A stretch of DNA of 64,000 nt, from assembly GCA_963810525.1 (NCBI GenBank), contig CAWENB010000004.1:17833-81832 (forward strand), written 5' to 3'. A program made the translations under genes and the position numbers. The DNA is from JAICLK01 sp963810525 (GTDB lineage Bacteria; Patescibacteriota; Saccharimonadia; Saccharimonadales; UBA4665). This document shows positions 53,365-61,086 of this stretch, one piece after another. The notes under the pieces were generated by a model, which worked only from the letters and a program-made list of their open reading frames with translations, ran no database searches and was not told the origin of the DNA. Each line of letters starts with the position of its first letter. The stretch's first letter is position 1.

Positions 53365-54153
53365 CTATGTCGGCAAGGCCAATTCAACAACCTGACGTAA
53401 TGGATGATGGCGGTGCAGGTAACGTCCACCCTGCGCGTGAATCGTTGAGTCGCTTGGCATTTGACACACTCGCGCTTCTCCGGGGAGAGAAAAGACGGTA
53501 TAGCGCGGCCGTTCCGGTCCCTCAACCGTCGCGTCACTAACGCTAATGGAGGCAACAACCGCCTGGTAGACTTTGTGCCCTGGTGCATTCGGTTTGTCAA
53601 GTTCATAGCCGGCTAGCTCGTCCGCCTGGAATAAACCAATTTCATCAGTCCAGCGCCTGAATATGCGCCTGACGTTTACCGGGTCTTCAACTCTTCGGGC
53701 GGTTCCGGCCCAATATACCGCGACCACTTTACTGCTCGTTTCGTGATCGAGGGCCATGTGACCGGCTACGTAAGCGACGCCACGGTTAAATGGCAGGGGA
53801 TGGTCAATATCCATGCTATGCACTCGTTCGGGGGCCGAGAACCACCGGAAAACTACGCCGCCGAGCGCCGCCTGTACTTCGAATCTGTTGTCCGCGTCAC
53901 CCAGCTCAACCGTGCTGCCGATAACAGGGTTAGCGGCCAGCATTGCCATGTCAAGCCCGTCAGTGTCACAGTCACTCCACACCTCGCAAGAAGAAGGTCG
54001 TATTGACCGCGAGCCGTCAAGCGCTTCATGCGTGCCAACCGTAGACAGGCTCATGTGCCGACGGGGGCTCCCTTCGGCAATCATCGAGTCCAACGTTGCA
54101 GTCATATGGGCATAATCCCTGTGGTAGCTTTCGGTAAGGTAGTTCGACGCCAT
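53365..54153 (-). CDS. Hypothetical protein
   Basis: 262 residues, not recognised. Soluble; His/Arg-rich near the end (HAQGGRYLHRHHPLRQVV). A segment near 130-165 (ETSSKVVAVYWAGTARRVEDP) might belong to a beta-barrel fold. The start is supported by a perfect TATAAT with TG, six bases before the ATG, and no Shine-Dalgarno, so the gene is probably leaderless and separately transcribed. Confidence 0.55.
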   Translation of the reverse strand: MASNYLTESYHRDYAHMTATLDSMIAEGSPRRHMSLSTVGTHEALDGSRSIRPSSCEVWSDCDTDGLDMAMLAANPVIGSTVELGDADNRFEVQAALGGVVFRWFSAPERVHSMDIDHPLPFNRGVAYVAGHMALDHETSSKVVAVYWAGTARRVEDPVNVRRIFRRWTDEIGLFQADELAGYELDKPNAPGHKVYQAVVASISVSDATVEGPERPRYTVFSLPGEARVCQMPSDSTIHAQGGRYLHRHHPLRQVVELALPT

Positions 54154-54159
54154 ACATCT

Positions 54160-54168
54160 ATTATAACA
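54160..54168 (-). promoter_or_regulatory. Extended -10 box TGT-TATAAT, predicted leaderless promoter
   Basis: On the minus strand TGT-TATAAT, then AGATGT and the ATG at 54153. This is the clearest example of the pattern in the window. Confidence 0.6.
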
Positions 54169-54225
54169 TCTTTGGCGTACTTGTCCAAAATGTAATAGTT
54201 ATCCTAAAGTCTTTAGACTGTCACA

Positions 54226-54990
54226 CTAGGAGTTCAGTAACGTAAAGCCCGCCTCTACGTTAATAGTCTGGCCAATGATAGAATCGTTTTCGAGCACCAT
54301 TTGGACGGCTTGGGCGATTTCGTCCCACTCAATTGGTCGGCCGTGTTTGTTCGGAGCAAACTTGGCGACGATTTCCTCTTCAGACATTTTGTCGTAGCCT
54401 TCCGCCCAGCACCTGCCCGGCGCAACCACATTGACGATGATATTCGGTGCGAGCGCTTTAGAAATTGTCCGTGCGAAGTTATGCGTTGCTGCTTTGGCCG
54501 CAGAATAAGCCGTAATTCGCGCACTGCCTTCAGCCAATCCGTGCGTCGAACCGATCATGACGATTTTGCCGCCGCCGGATTTGTCGAGCGTTTTGATAGC
54601 ATATTTTGTTGTTGCGACCGTTGTCAGCAGATTTTCTTCAAGGCTCCGACGCCATGCGGCCAAGTCAAGATTATGCAAATCTTCTTGGACTTTTGCGGAT
54701 TGACCAACATTACCCGCGTTGGCGACGACTAAATCCAACCGGCCAAAATTGTTAACGACTGCATCGAATAACTCTTGGCACTGCTTTTCATTCGCCAAAT
54801 CGGCAACGTAATACGCTTTCATTTCCGCACCGGCGTCAGTACATAGCTTGACCAGATTTTGCGCTCCAGACTTGTCGCGCCTAAACGTGATCGCAACGCG
54901 TGCACCGTGTTCCGTGAGCCGTTTAGCTATGGCTGCGCCAATGCCGTGTCCGGCACCCGTCACAAGTGCAACTTTCCCGTCGATGGTCAT
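54226..54990 (-). CDS. Short-chain dehydrogenase/reductase (FabG-like)
   Basis: 254 residues; the ATG overlaps the upstream TAA (TAATG). ALVTGAGHGIGAAIAKRL, VADLANEKQCQELF, LDLVVANAGNVG, MIGSTHGLAEGSARITAYSAAKAATHNFART (Ser, Tyr, Lys) and IVNVVAPGRCWAEG. NADP use is suggested by TFRRDKSG. 3-oxoacyl-ACP reductase-like; substrate not fixed. Confidence 0.88.
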   Translation of the reverse strand: MTIDGKVALVTGAGHGIGAAIAKRLTEHGARVAITFRRDKSGAQNLVKLCTDAGAEMKAYYVADLANEKQCQELFDAVVNNFGRLDLVVANAGNVGQSAKVQEDLHNLDLAAWRRSLEENLLTTVATTKYAIKTLDKSGGGKIVMIGSTHGLAEGSARITAYSAAKAATHNFARTISKALAPNIIVNVVAPGRCWAEGYDKMSEEEIVAKFAPNKHGRPIEWDEIAQAVQMVLENDSIIGQTINVEAGFTLLNS

Positions 54991-55400
54991 TAATATCCCC
55001 TGTTGTCTTCGATTACTTCCACCATCATACCGTCCGGATCTTTTATGAAGAAATAATTTGCGCCGCTACGGTCTTCGTTAAAATCTTCATTGAGGATTTC
55101 GAATCCGGCATACTGCAGCTTCGCCTTCGCCTCGTCAATAGATTCGACGCCAAGTGCGAAGTGTTTGACGCCGATCACCGGCAAATCTCGGTCCAAATCC
55201 TCGGCGCTTTCCGGCAAGGGCTGTGACTCTCTGTAACAAAAAAGTTCAAGCATCACTTCACCATTGCGTAAATTCACAATGATGAATGAATGGTCTTCCG
55301 GTGTCCATTCGCCGACCCGTGTAAAGTTAAACAGCTCGTAGAAGGTAACCGATTTTGCAATGTCACTGACACTGAGCGCGATGTGATGAAGCTTGAACAT
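54990..55400 (-). CDS. VOC-family (glyoxalase-like) protein
   Basis: 136 residues. LHHIALSVSDIAKSVTFYELFNFTRVG, VIGVKHFALGVESIDEAKAKL and NYFFIKDPDGMMVEVIED give the two-module VOC pattern with His and Glu ligands. It is first of a two-gene unit with the SDR, just after tRNA-Arg. Confidence 0.86.
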   Translation of the reverse strand: MFKLHHIALSVSDIAKSVTFYELFNFTRVGEWTPEDHSFIIVNLRNGEVMLELFCYRESQPLPESAEDLDRDLPVIGVKHFALGVESIDEAKAKLQYAGFEILNEDFNEDRSGANYFFIKDPDGMMVEVIEDNRGY

Positions 55401-55420
55401 GACCGCCTAGTTGATAATTT

Positions 55421-55497
55421 TGGTGCCCCGGGTAGGATTCGAACCTACGACCTTAGGCTTAGAAGTCCTCTGCTCTATCCAGCTGAGCTACCGGGGC
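55421..55497 (-). tRNA. tRNA-Arg (anticodon TCT)
   Basis: 77 bases including encoded CCA. Acceptor GCCCCGG pairs with CCGGGGC, D-arm GCTCAGCTGGATAGAGC, anticodon loop CTTCTAA, T-arm GTAGG/CCTAC with TTCGAAT. The anticodon stem (GAGGA/GCCTA) has mismatches at both ends, which is unusual. Confidence 0.92.
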
Positions 55498-55671
55498 ACA
55501 ATGATGAGGAAAACCTGCGGTTTTCCTCATCAGCCAGTCGACAAAGCCGAGTCCGCTATAAACGGACCAAGCTGGCCTGCTCTATTCTCTTGTCGCATGC
55601 CGATAACTTATTCGATACATGCAAATGTGAGCAATGTGAATATTATAACAGGGAAAAACGATTTACGCTGG

Positions 55672-56457
55672 CTATAGTTTTAGGGCTTGGCGGACCTTGA
55701 TTTCGAGCAATCCGTTACTACCGACGACTATACGGGGTGCATCCGGCGAAGTATCCGGTGTGGCGTTTGTCCAGAGCGATCCGCCGGCTTCGGCGATTAT
55801 GAGACTCGGTGCGGCAATATCCCAGAATTTAGGTTTGCTCTCAGTGCAGACATCGGCTCCTCCTTCTGCCACCAGCATATAGTTCAAGAAGTCGCCGATA
55901 GCGCGATGCCTGCTCGCGGATTTGATAAGCTCGAGCAGCGCGTCCAACCCTGTCGGCACGTCGTCCCATTCGTAGAGCGATCCTGTCAGAACAAAAGCGT
56001 TTGCTATTTCCTTAATACTTGAAACGTTGAGGCGGCGGACGGCGCCGTCGACTCCCCGCGTCCAGGTCCCCTCACCTTTCGATGCCCACCAGCGCCGTCC
56101 AAGGGCGGGCGCACTGATCGCTGCAACGACAACTGTGTCATTTTCGATAAGCGCAAGGAGCGTCGCCCAGACCGGCATTCCGCGTACAAAATTTTTCGTT
56201 CCATCAATCGGGTCCACCACCCATAACCGCTTGCCTTTTACGGTACGAATACCCTCTTCGCCAAGGTAGCCCTCATGATATTCACTCGTGACGATTCGGC
56301 TTAGTGCCCGTTCGGTTTCAAGGTCACCCTGCGTGACCGGAGTTTCATCAGGTTTGGTCGTTACGCGCAAATCGACCGCACGGTAATAGCGCATCGTAAT
56401 CGAGTCCGCCGTATCGGCAAGCCGTAAAGCGTGTTCAAGATCCAGTGCGTAGCCCAA
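55672..56457 (-). CDS. Inositol-monophosphatase family phosphatase (histidinol-phosphatase HisN-like)
   Basis: 261 residues from a TTG at 56457, chosen because AAAAGGAGA lies eight bases before it and no ATG is well placed. LGEEGIRTVKGKRLWVVDPIDGTKNFVRGMPVWATLLAL holds the metal-binding Glu and DPIDGT; KFWDIAAPSLIIAEAGG is the second site (WD). The wording is closest to actinobacterial HisN-type enzymes; inositol phosphatase or other sugar phosphatase are alternatives. No his genes are near. Confidence 0.82.
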   Translation of the reverse strand: MGYALDLEHALRLADTADSITMRYYRAVDLRVTTKPDETPVTQGDLETERALSRIVTSEYHEGYLGEEGIRTVKGKRLWVVDPIDGTKNFVRGMPVWATLLALIENDTVVVAAISAPALGRRWWASKGEGTWTRGVDGAVRRLNVSSIKEIANAFVLTGSLYEWDDVPTGLDALLELIKSASRHRAIGDFLNYMLVAEGGADVCTESKPKFWDIAAPSLIIAEAGGSLWTNATPDTSPDAPRIVVGSNGLLEIKVRQALKL

Positions 56458-56614
56458 AACAAGTTCTCCTTTTAGCCTTATGTCGTTGCTAATCAAAACC
56501 TCAAACCGGCAAAACATGAAGCATTGTAAGGATCAGTCGTACAGGACAGCCAGCCAAAGTTATAGAAACTTGTTTTTGCAAAACTCAGACTGAAGGCCGG
56601 GAGGTGCCCCAACG

Positions 56615-56689
56615 TGGTGCGGGTGGCGGGAGTCGAACCCGCGTCGCCAGTTTGGAAAACTGGAATAATAGCCGTTATACCACACCCGC
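56615..56689 (-). tRNA. tRNA-Gly (anticodon TCC)
   Basis: 75 bases with encoded CCA. Acceptor GCGGGTG/CACCCGC, anticodon stem CCAGT/ACTGG around TTTCCAA, T-arm GCGGG/CCCGC with TTCGACT. Confidence 0.95.
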
Positions 56690-56743
56690 CTGCAGCCTGA
56701 AGCGGCCGCCACGAGGATTAGTATATCAGAGAAGCCCTGAAAA

Positions 56744-58546
56744 CTAATTCTGCCACCAACGCACATCGTCAAAGTAGCCGGTAATGCCTGAGTTGCCGAC
56801 AAGGATGACCTGAACACTGGCTTGACTCACGTTAGCTGATGATGGGGTATAGGTGAACCCGACGTCACCCGCGCCTGTAGTATGCACACCGGTTTTATAC
56901 TGACCGGAGATCCAGTTGCCATTGGCGTCGTACTCATCGATATAGAAGCCGACTTCGCTACCAGGGTTGCTATTAATCTGAAGCAGATTGAGCCAGCTGG
57001 TGATAGTGTAGCTTTTAGACGAACTTACGGTGACTTTGGGGCCGAACAGGTGGGAGTTGGTGCCAGCCGCGTTGTTCTTAATAGCAACTGAGTTAACCGG
57101 ATTGTTCGGGCTGCCGTTGTTGTTGGCGTCGGCCGTAACGTCGGTCGGGTCGTCAGTGCTCCAACCCTGGGCTATGCCAGCATCAAAAGTACCGTTGGTT
57201 ACTAAGTTGGTCGGTGCCGTTGCGGTAAGCGGGAACCACTGAACGTTGTCGACGTAAGCGGTTATGCCGGTGTTGGCGGTCGTATAGATTTGCAGGGAAG
57301 CTTTGCTTACTTGTGGCGAGCTGGGTTTGTACGTGAAGTTCATATCCTCGACAAAGCTGGAATTCTCGGCGGTTTTCCATTGACCGGAGATCCAGTTGCC
57401 ATTGGCGTCGTACTCATCGATATAGAAGCCGACTTCGCCGCCGGTTATGGCTTTAACATTCAGGAACGTTTTAAGCAAATACGTCGTATTCGGATCAACG
57501 CTGACCTTGGGCGAGAAAAGATGCTCGGCCTTGGTGCTGGACACGAATTTGATTGAGTTGGTGGGGTCAGGGTAGCTGCCGTTGGTAGCAGTGTCTTTAG
57601 TAATGTTGGCAGAGTCGGTTGTCCAGCCATCGGCGATACCGTCATTGAAGCTGCCGTTAGGAAGCAGATTGGTACTGCTTGTGACAAGTCCCTGGTCAAC
57701 ATGGACTGACTGAATTTGGCCGGCACTCTGCTTGGCGGCTACGTAAGCTGCGATCTGATCGAGCTCGTTAGTACCATACTGGTAATCGTCCGGGTTTGTA
57801 CTCGGCGAAGGCTCGATGTCGTGAAAAGTCAGGACAAGCCATTGGTTGTTGGCGATGGCCTGGTCGATTTGGCTTTCGACGCTGGCAACGGTGTTGAGGC
57901 CTTCCTGGACCGTAACGTCTTGCAGGTAGTAGTCGCTGTAGGGCCAGACATTGGCATTATTATTAGCATTTTTAAAATTACGCATACTGGCATAGTACTT
58001 GGCAATTTCGGCAAGGACCGAGTTGTTGTAATCCCCATACGGTGGAGCAAAATCCGTAGCGTTTATACCTTCTGCGGCAAAGGCGCTCTTACTGTTTGCC
58101 AGTTCGGCATCAACTTGGGCAGTGGTTAGGGTATTCTTTTGGCAATCGCCCGAGTCTTGCTTGGCGCTACTGGCCAGGCAGTCGTGATCAACAGTGTGGG
58201 AGCCGATTTCCCAGCCGTCACTATTCTGCAGCGTTTGGATTTGTTGCCATGTCATGTAGGAGACACCGGTATTGGCACGGCAGGTGTTAGGAATTTTTGT
58301 CATACCGACACAGCCGGTAATGACGTAATCCGTACCGGTTAGGCCGTATTTAGCCAGAATAGGTTCTGCGTTGTTATAGGCGCTCGCTTGGCCATCATCG
58401 AAAGTGAACGAGATTCGGGGAGCGGCCTCCAGGCTGGTGCCAGCCGAATCGGCATGACTAAACGCCGGAAATAGTAAGCCGAGACCCGAAATTCCGATAA
58501 ATGCCGTGACTAAAAGAATCAGACATTTTTTAGCTAATAGTTTCAT
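56744..58546 (-). CDS. Secreted polysaccharide deacetylase (NodB) with two carbohydrate-binding-like repeats
   Basis: 600 residues behind AGGAAG. Signal peptide (CLILLVTAFIGISGLGLLF...SHA). NodB domain about 45-290: ISFTFDDGQASAYN, EIGSHTVDHDCL, DFAPPYGDYN, LVLTFHDIE with His and Asp metal/catalytic residues. Two C-terminal units of about 160 residues follow (NLLPNGSFNDGIADGW and NLVTNGTFDAGIAQGW), each a CBM-like jelly roll with VGFYIDEYDANGNWISGQ. The DNA of the units shares a 58-base identical stretch. Likely deacetylates a surface glycan or peptidoglycan outside the cell. Confidence 0.88.
   Translation of the reverse strand: MKLLAKKCLILLVTAFIGISGLGLLFPAFSHADSAGTSLEAAPRISFTFDDGQASAYNNAEPILAKYGLTGTDYVITGCVGMTKIPNTCRANTGVSYMTWQQIQTLQNSDGWEIGSHTVDHDCLASSAKQDSGDCQKNTLTTAQVDAELANSKSAFAAEGINATDFAPPYGDYNNSVLAEIAKYYASMRNFKNANNNANVWPYSDYYLQDVTVQEGLNTVASVESQIDQAIANNQWLVLTFHDIEPSPSTNPDDYQYGTNELDQIAAYVAAKQSAGQIQSVHVDQGLVTSSTNLLPNGSFNDGIADGWTTDSANITKDTATNGSYPDPTNSIKFVSSTKAEHLFSPKVSVDPNTTYLLKTFLNVKAITGGEVGFYIDEYDANGNWISGQWKTAENSSFVEDMNFTYKPSSPQVSKASLQIYTTANTGITAYVDNVQWFPLTATAPTNLVTNGTFDAGIAQGWSTDDPTDVTADANNNGSPNNPVNSVAIKNNAAGTNSHLFGPKVTVSSSKSYTITSWLNLLQINSNPGSEVGFYIDEYDANGNWISGQYKTGVHTTGAGDVGFTYTPSSANVSQASVQVILVGNSGITGYFDDVRWWQN
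56901..56958. repeat. 58-bp direct repeat, copy 1
   Basis: Identical to 57381-57438, offset by exactly 480 bases (160 codons), inside the deacetylase gene. It marks a recent domain duplication or gene conversion. Confidence 0.9.
57381..57438. repeat. 58-bp direct repeat, copy 2
   Basis: Identical to 56901-56958. Encodes the EVGFYIDEYDANGNWISGQ segment of the first C-terminal module. Confidence 0.9.
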
Positions 58547-58687
58547 AATAATCTTCCTTTACCGCGTGCCTCAATTGATATAACGTATCAGCCCCACCGT
58601 AAAACTGAATGTTAGCGTATATTATTTCATATTTATGATTTTTATACAAGTTTCTTTTTTGAATAGTTTCATTGTTATACAATACTA

Positions 58688-58716
58688 TTTACATTTTTAC
58701 TTTTTTAGTATATACT
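58688..58716 (+). promoter_or_regulatory. Strong sigma70-type promoter of the LPNTG gene
   Basis: TTTACA (58688-58693), exact 17-base spacer, TATACT (58711-58716), in an AT-rich setting. The transcript would have a leader of about 90 bases containing a small hairpin (TGCAC/GTGCA) and a strong GGGAGG. Confidence 0.65.
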
Positions 58717-58811
58717 TACTTTTGAATTTGTGTGCTTGGTACTATTTGCACATCGTGCAGACAGCCGCCAAATCTGCAAATTCTCGCCAAACTAACGGGA
58801 GGTTTTGCCTT

Positions 58812-58988
58812 ATGTATGAAGGAGGCAAAGGAGCAGGCGCGATCGTCACTGGCGGTATCGTGCTGCCAAACACCGGTGGAAACGCCATTCTAACGTTTGC
58901 AGCGATTGCTAGCATCGTCATTGGTTCAGCCATCCTGCTATCAACGCTGGTGCGTTTCGTGGCGAAAAAAGCCTACACCAAGGCTTAA
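58812..58988 (+). CDS. 58-residue LPNTG sortase-substrate mini-protein
   Basis: The ATG at 58812 has GGGAGG ten bases upstream. The protein is a short Gly-rich N-terminus (MYEGGKGAGAIVTGGI), then VLPNTGGN, a hydrophobic span (AILTFAAIASIVIGSAILLSTLV) and a basic tail (RFVAKKAYTKA). It thus consists almost only of a sorting signal, with about 18 residues before LPNTG and no classical signal peptide. It lies directly upstream of the sortase, separated by a hairpin. Possible roles: sortase regulator, anchor for a peptide, or a pilin-like subunit. Confidence 0.75.
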   Translation: MYEGGKGAGAIVTGGIVLPNTGGNAILTFAAIASIVIGSAILLSTLVRFVAKKAYTKA

Positions 58989-59005
58989 ATAAACCAAAAA
59001 CATTT

Positions 59006-59044
59006 AGGGGGTAGTCATCCGTTTTCGGATGTAACCCTCTATTT
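59006..59044 (+). terminator. Hairpin terminator between LPNTG gene and sortase
   Basis: CATCCG-TTTT-CGGATG with an outer AGGGGGT/AACCCTCT stem, then ATTTGTTTT. The tail is imperfect, so partial read-through into the sortase gene is likely. The hairpin ends about 20 bases before the sortase start. Confidence 0.6.
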
Positions 59045-59062
59045 GTTTTGGTGGATGAAGAT

Positions 59063-59644
59063 ATGAAGAAGATTTCGAAAACCCTGGTTATATCATTTTT
59101 TATCGGACTAATACTTTTTGCTGGCGGCCTTGGCCTGTTGATTGGTATTATCCGTTCCCGCGACGGCAATATAACAGTCACACCGCCCGCGACCGTTTCA
59201 CCGGCCCAAATTAAAAAGGCTGACTACATCGGCGGGGAGCCAAAGGAGATTATCATACCAAGCCTCCATATCGATCTGCCGGTAATCCCCGGCTATTACG
59301 ATAAGCAGACGCAGTCCTGGACGCTTACCATTGACGATGTGCAATACGCCACTATGACGCCAGAGCCGAATAATCAGGAAGGGGACACTTTCCTGTACGG
59401 ACATTACCGGCCGAACATTTTTGCCACGCTGCACGATATCAATTCCGGCGCACAGGCAGTCGTAAAAACGAGGAACAATCACACCTTTTATTACCAATTA
59501 AGCAGTGTCCGCGTAGTGAATCCCGACGATTCAAAAAGCGTATTTGACTATACGGGCAAGCCGATACTGACCGTCCAGACGTGCACCGGCTTGTTTTTTC
59601 AGCACCGGCAGTTGTTCACCTTCAATCTCGTAAAGGTGGCATAG
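59063..59644 (+). CDS. Sortase (class D/E-like transpeptidase)
   Basis: 193 residues from ATG 59063 (GGTGG upstream; a GTG at 59048 is possible). N-terminal anchor (TLVISFFIGLILFAGGLGLLIGII), then the sortase barrel: EIIIPSLHIDLPVI, TFLYGHYRPNIFATLHDI (catalytic His near 113), LTVQTCTGLFFQHRQLFTF (Cys near 173, Arg eight residues later). It cleaves LPxTG-like signals and joins proteins to the envelope. Substrates in the window: the LPNTG mini-protein and perhaps the LVNTG proteins. Confidence 0.9.
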   Translation: MKKISKTLVISFFIGLILFAGGLGLLIGIIRSRDGNITVTPPATVSPAQIKKADYIGGEPKEIIIPSLHIDLPVIPGYYDKQTQSWTLTIDDVQYATMTPEPNNQEGDTFLYGHYRPNIFATLHDINSGAQAVVKTRNNHTFYYQLSSVRVVNPDDSKSVFDYTGKPILTVQTCTGLFFQHRQLFTFNLVKVA

Positions 59645-59648
59645 ACAG

Positions 59649-61073
59649 ATGTGGTTTCTTTTCTACTTACTGGCTTTAGCAAATTTCTTCAGCATGCTGC
59701 ACCTGGGCATGTTTATGGTCGGCGCGAATATGTACGATGTCCTGCAGCTGAGAAAGTCCGCTAAAATAAAGGGACAGCTTAAAAAAACCGCCGTTCGGAC
59801 GGAACACCCGCTCGTCAGCGTAGTCATAGCCGCCCATAACGAAGCGCTGGTCATAAAACGGACGCTTGATTCGATCCGCCAGAGCACGTATGCGAACTAT
59901 GAGATTATCGTTGTCGACGATGGTTCGACCGATAAAACTGGCGAGATTGTGCGTAACTATATACAGTGTTTGCCAAAGACCAAAACGGTTTCAGTATTAG
60001 CACCGCAGTTAGGCATGCTCTCTCGCCTCCCGAAGACATCAGTCTGGCGCTCACAATTTAATGCCCGTGAAAAAGAAAAGCACACCTATAAACGTCGCTA
60101 TAAACGTGTAGCACTTACCGATGCACGAATAGTGCTCGTCTCACAAACCAACAAAGGCAAGGGAGCCGCAATTAACAACGGCATACGATCCGAAGCTCGC
60201 GGCGAACTCGTCATGACGCTTGACGCCGACTCGATAATCCACCCGGCGGCGATTGAACGCGCGGTGGAATATTTCGCCGACCCGAAAGTAATCGGTGTGG
60301 CCGCCAACGTGCGCATCATGGAATCAAAATCCATTCTCGGCGCCGTACAACGTTTCGAACACATGATCGGGTACCGTTCGAAAAAGTTCTACAGCCTGAC
60401 GAACAGTGAATTTATCATCGGCGGCGTTGCTTCGACATACCGCTTGAGCGCACTCAAAAATGTCGGCCTGTACGACACGGACACCGTTACCGAAGACATC
60501 GGTCTGAGCCTGAAACTCGTAGCCTATGCCGGCAACCGTAACGCGCGTCTGGTATATGCGGCAGATGTTTTGGCCATGACTGAAGGTGTACAGGCGTTCA
60601 GGCAGCTCCTCAGGCAGCGCTATCGCTGGAAAATGGGATGCTTGCAGAATTTGTTCAAATATCGTGAACTTATCTTAAACTCTGATAACGCGAAGTATAG
60701 CGGTATGCTCACGATGTACCGCCTGCCGGTGGCGCTATTGGGGGAAGTCCTGCTTATACTTCAGCCATTCGTGCTCGCCTATGTGTTATTCCTTACCGTT
60801 CATTTTCACACGCTCAATCTGATCCTGGGCAGTTACCTCATCATTACCTTGTATGTATTGTGGACGATTTGGCCGGATGAACACTTGACTGTACGTGAAA
60901 AACTGCGTATGAGCCGGCTGGCCGTCGTTATTTACGGATTGTTTTACATAATGGATGTCGTGCAGGTGGTGGCGATTTTCCGGTGCCTTAAGAGCTACCG
61001 GACCGTCATCAGCAGAAACACCGCTTCTACGTGGGTTTCACCGACAAGGGCCGGCCAAGCCGATCCGGCGTAA
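59649..61073 (+). CDS. Membrane glycosyltransferase family 2 (processive synthase-like)
   Basis: 474 residues, four bases after the sortase stop. N-terminal helix, then GT-A domain: VSVVIAAHNEALVIKRTLDSI, VVDDGSTDKTGE (near 90), LDADSIIHP (near 191), TEDIGLSLKL (near 280) and QRYRWKMGC (QxxRW, near 323), then three to four helices. The D,D,D,QxxRW set marks processive enzymes such as cellulose, hyaluronan or poly-GlcNAc synthases. Product unknown. The upstream secreted deacetylase would suit a beta-1,6-GlcNAc-type polymer; that link is inference. Confidence 0.85.
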   Translation: MWFLFYLLALANFFSMLHLGMFMVGANMYDVLQLRKSAKIKGQLKKTAVRTEHPLVSVVIAAHNEALVIKRTLDSIRQSTYANYEIIVVDDGSTDKTGEIVRNYIQCLPKTKTVSVLAPQLGMLSRLPKTSVWRSQFNAREKEKHTYKRRYKRVALTDARIVLVSQTNKGKGAAINNGIRSEARGELVMTLDADSIIHPAAIERAVEYFADPKVIGVAANVRIMESKSILGAVQRFEHMIGYRSKKFYSLTNSEFIIGGVASTYRLSALKNVGLYDTDTVTEDIGLSLKLVAYAGNRNARLVYAADVLAMTEGVQAFRQLLRQRYRWKMGCLQNLFKYRELILNSDNAKYSGMLTMYRLPVALLGEVLLILQPFVLAYVLFLTVHFHTLNLILGSYLIITLYVLWTIWPDEHLTVREKLRMSRLAVVIYGLFYIMDVVQVVAIFRCLKSYRTVISRNTASTWVSPTRAGQADPA

Positions 61074-61086
61074 AGCCTGCGAGGTT

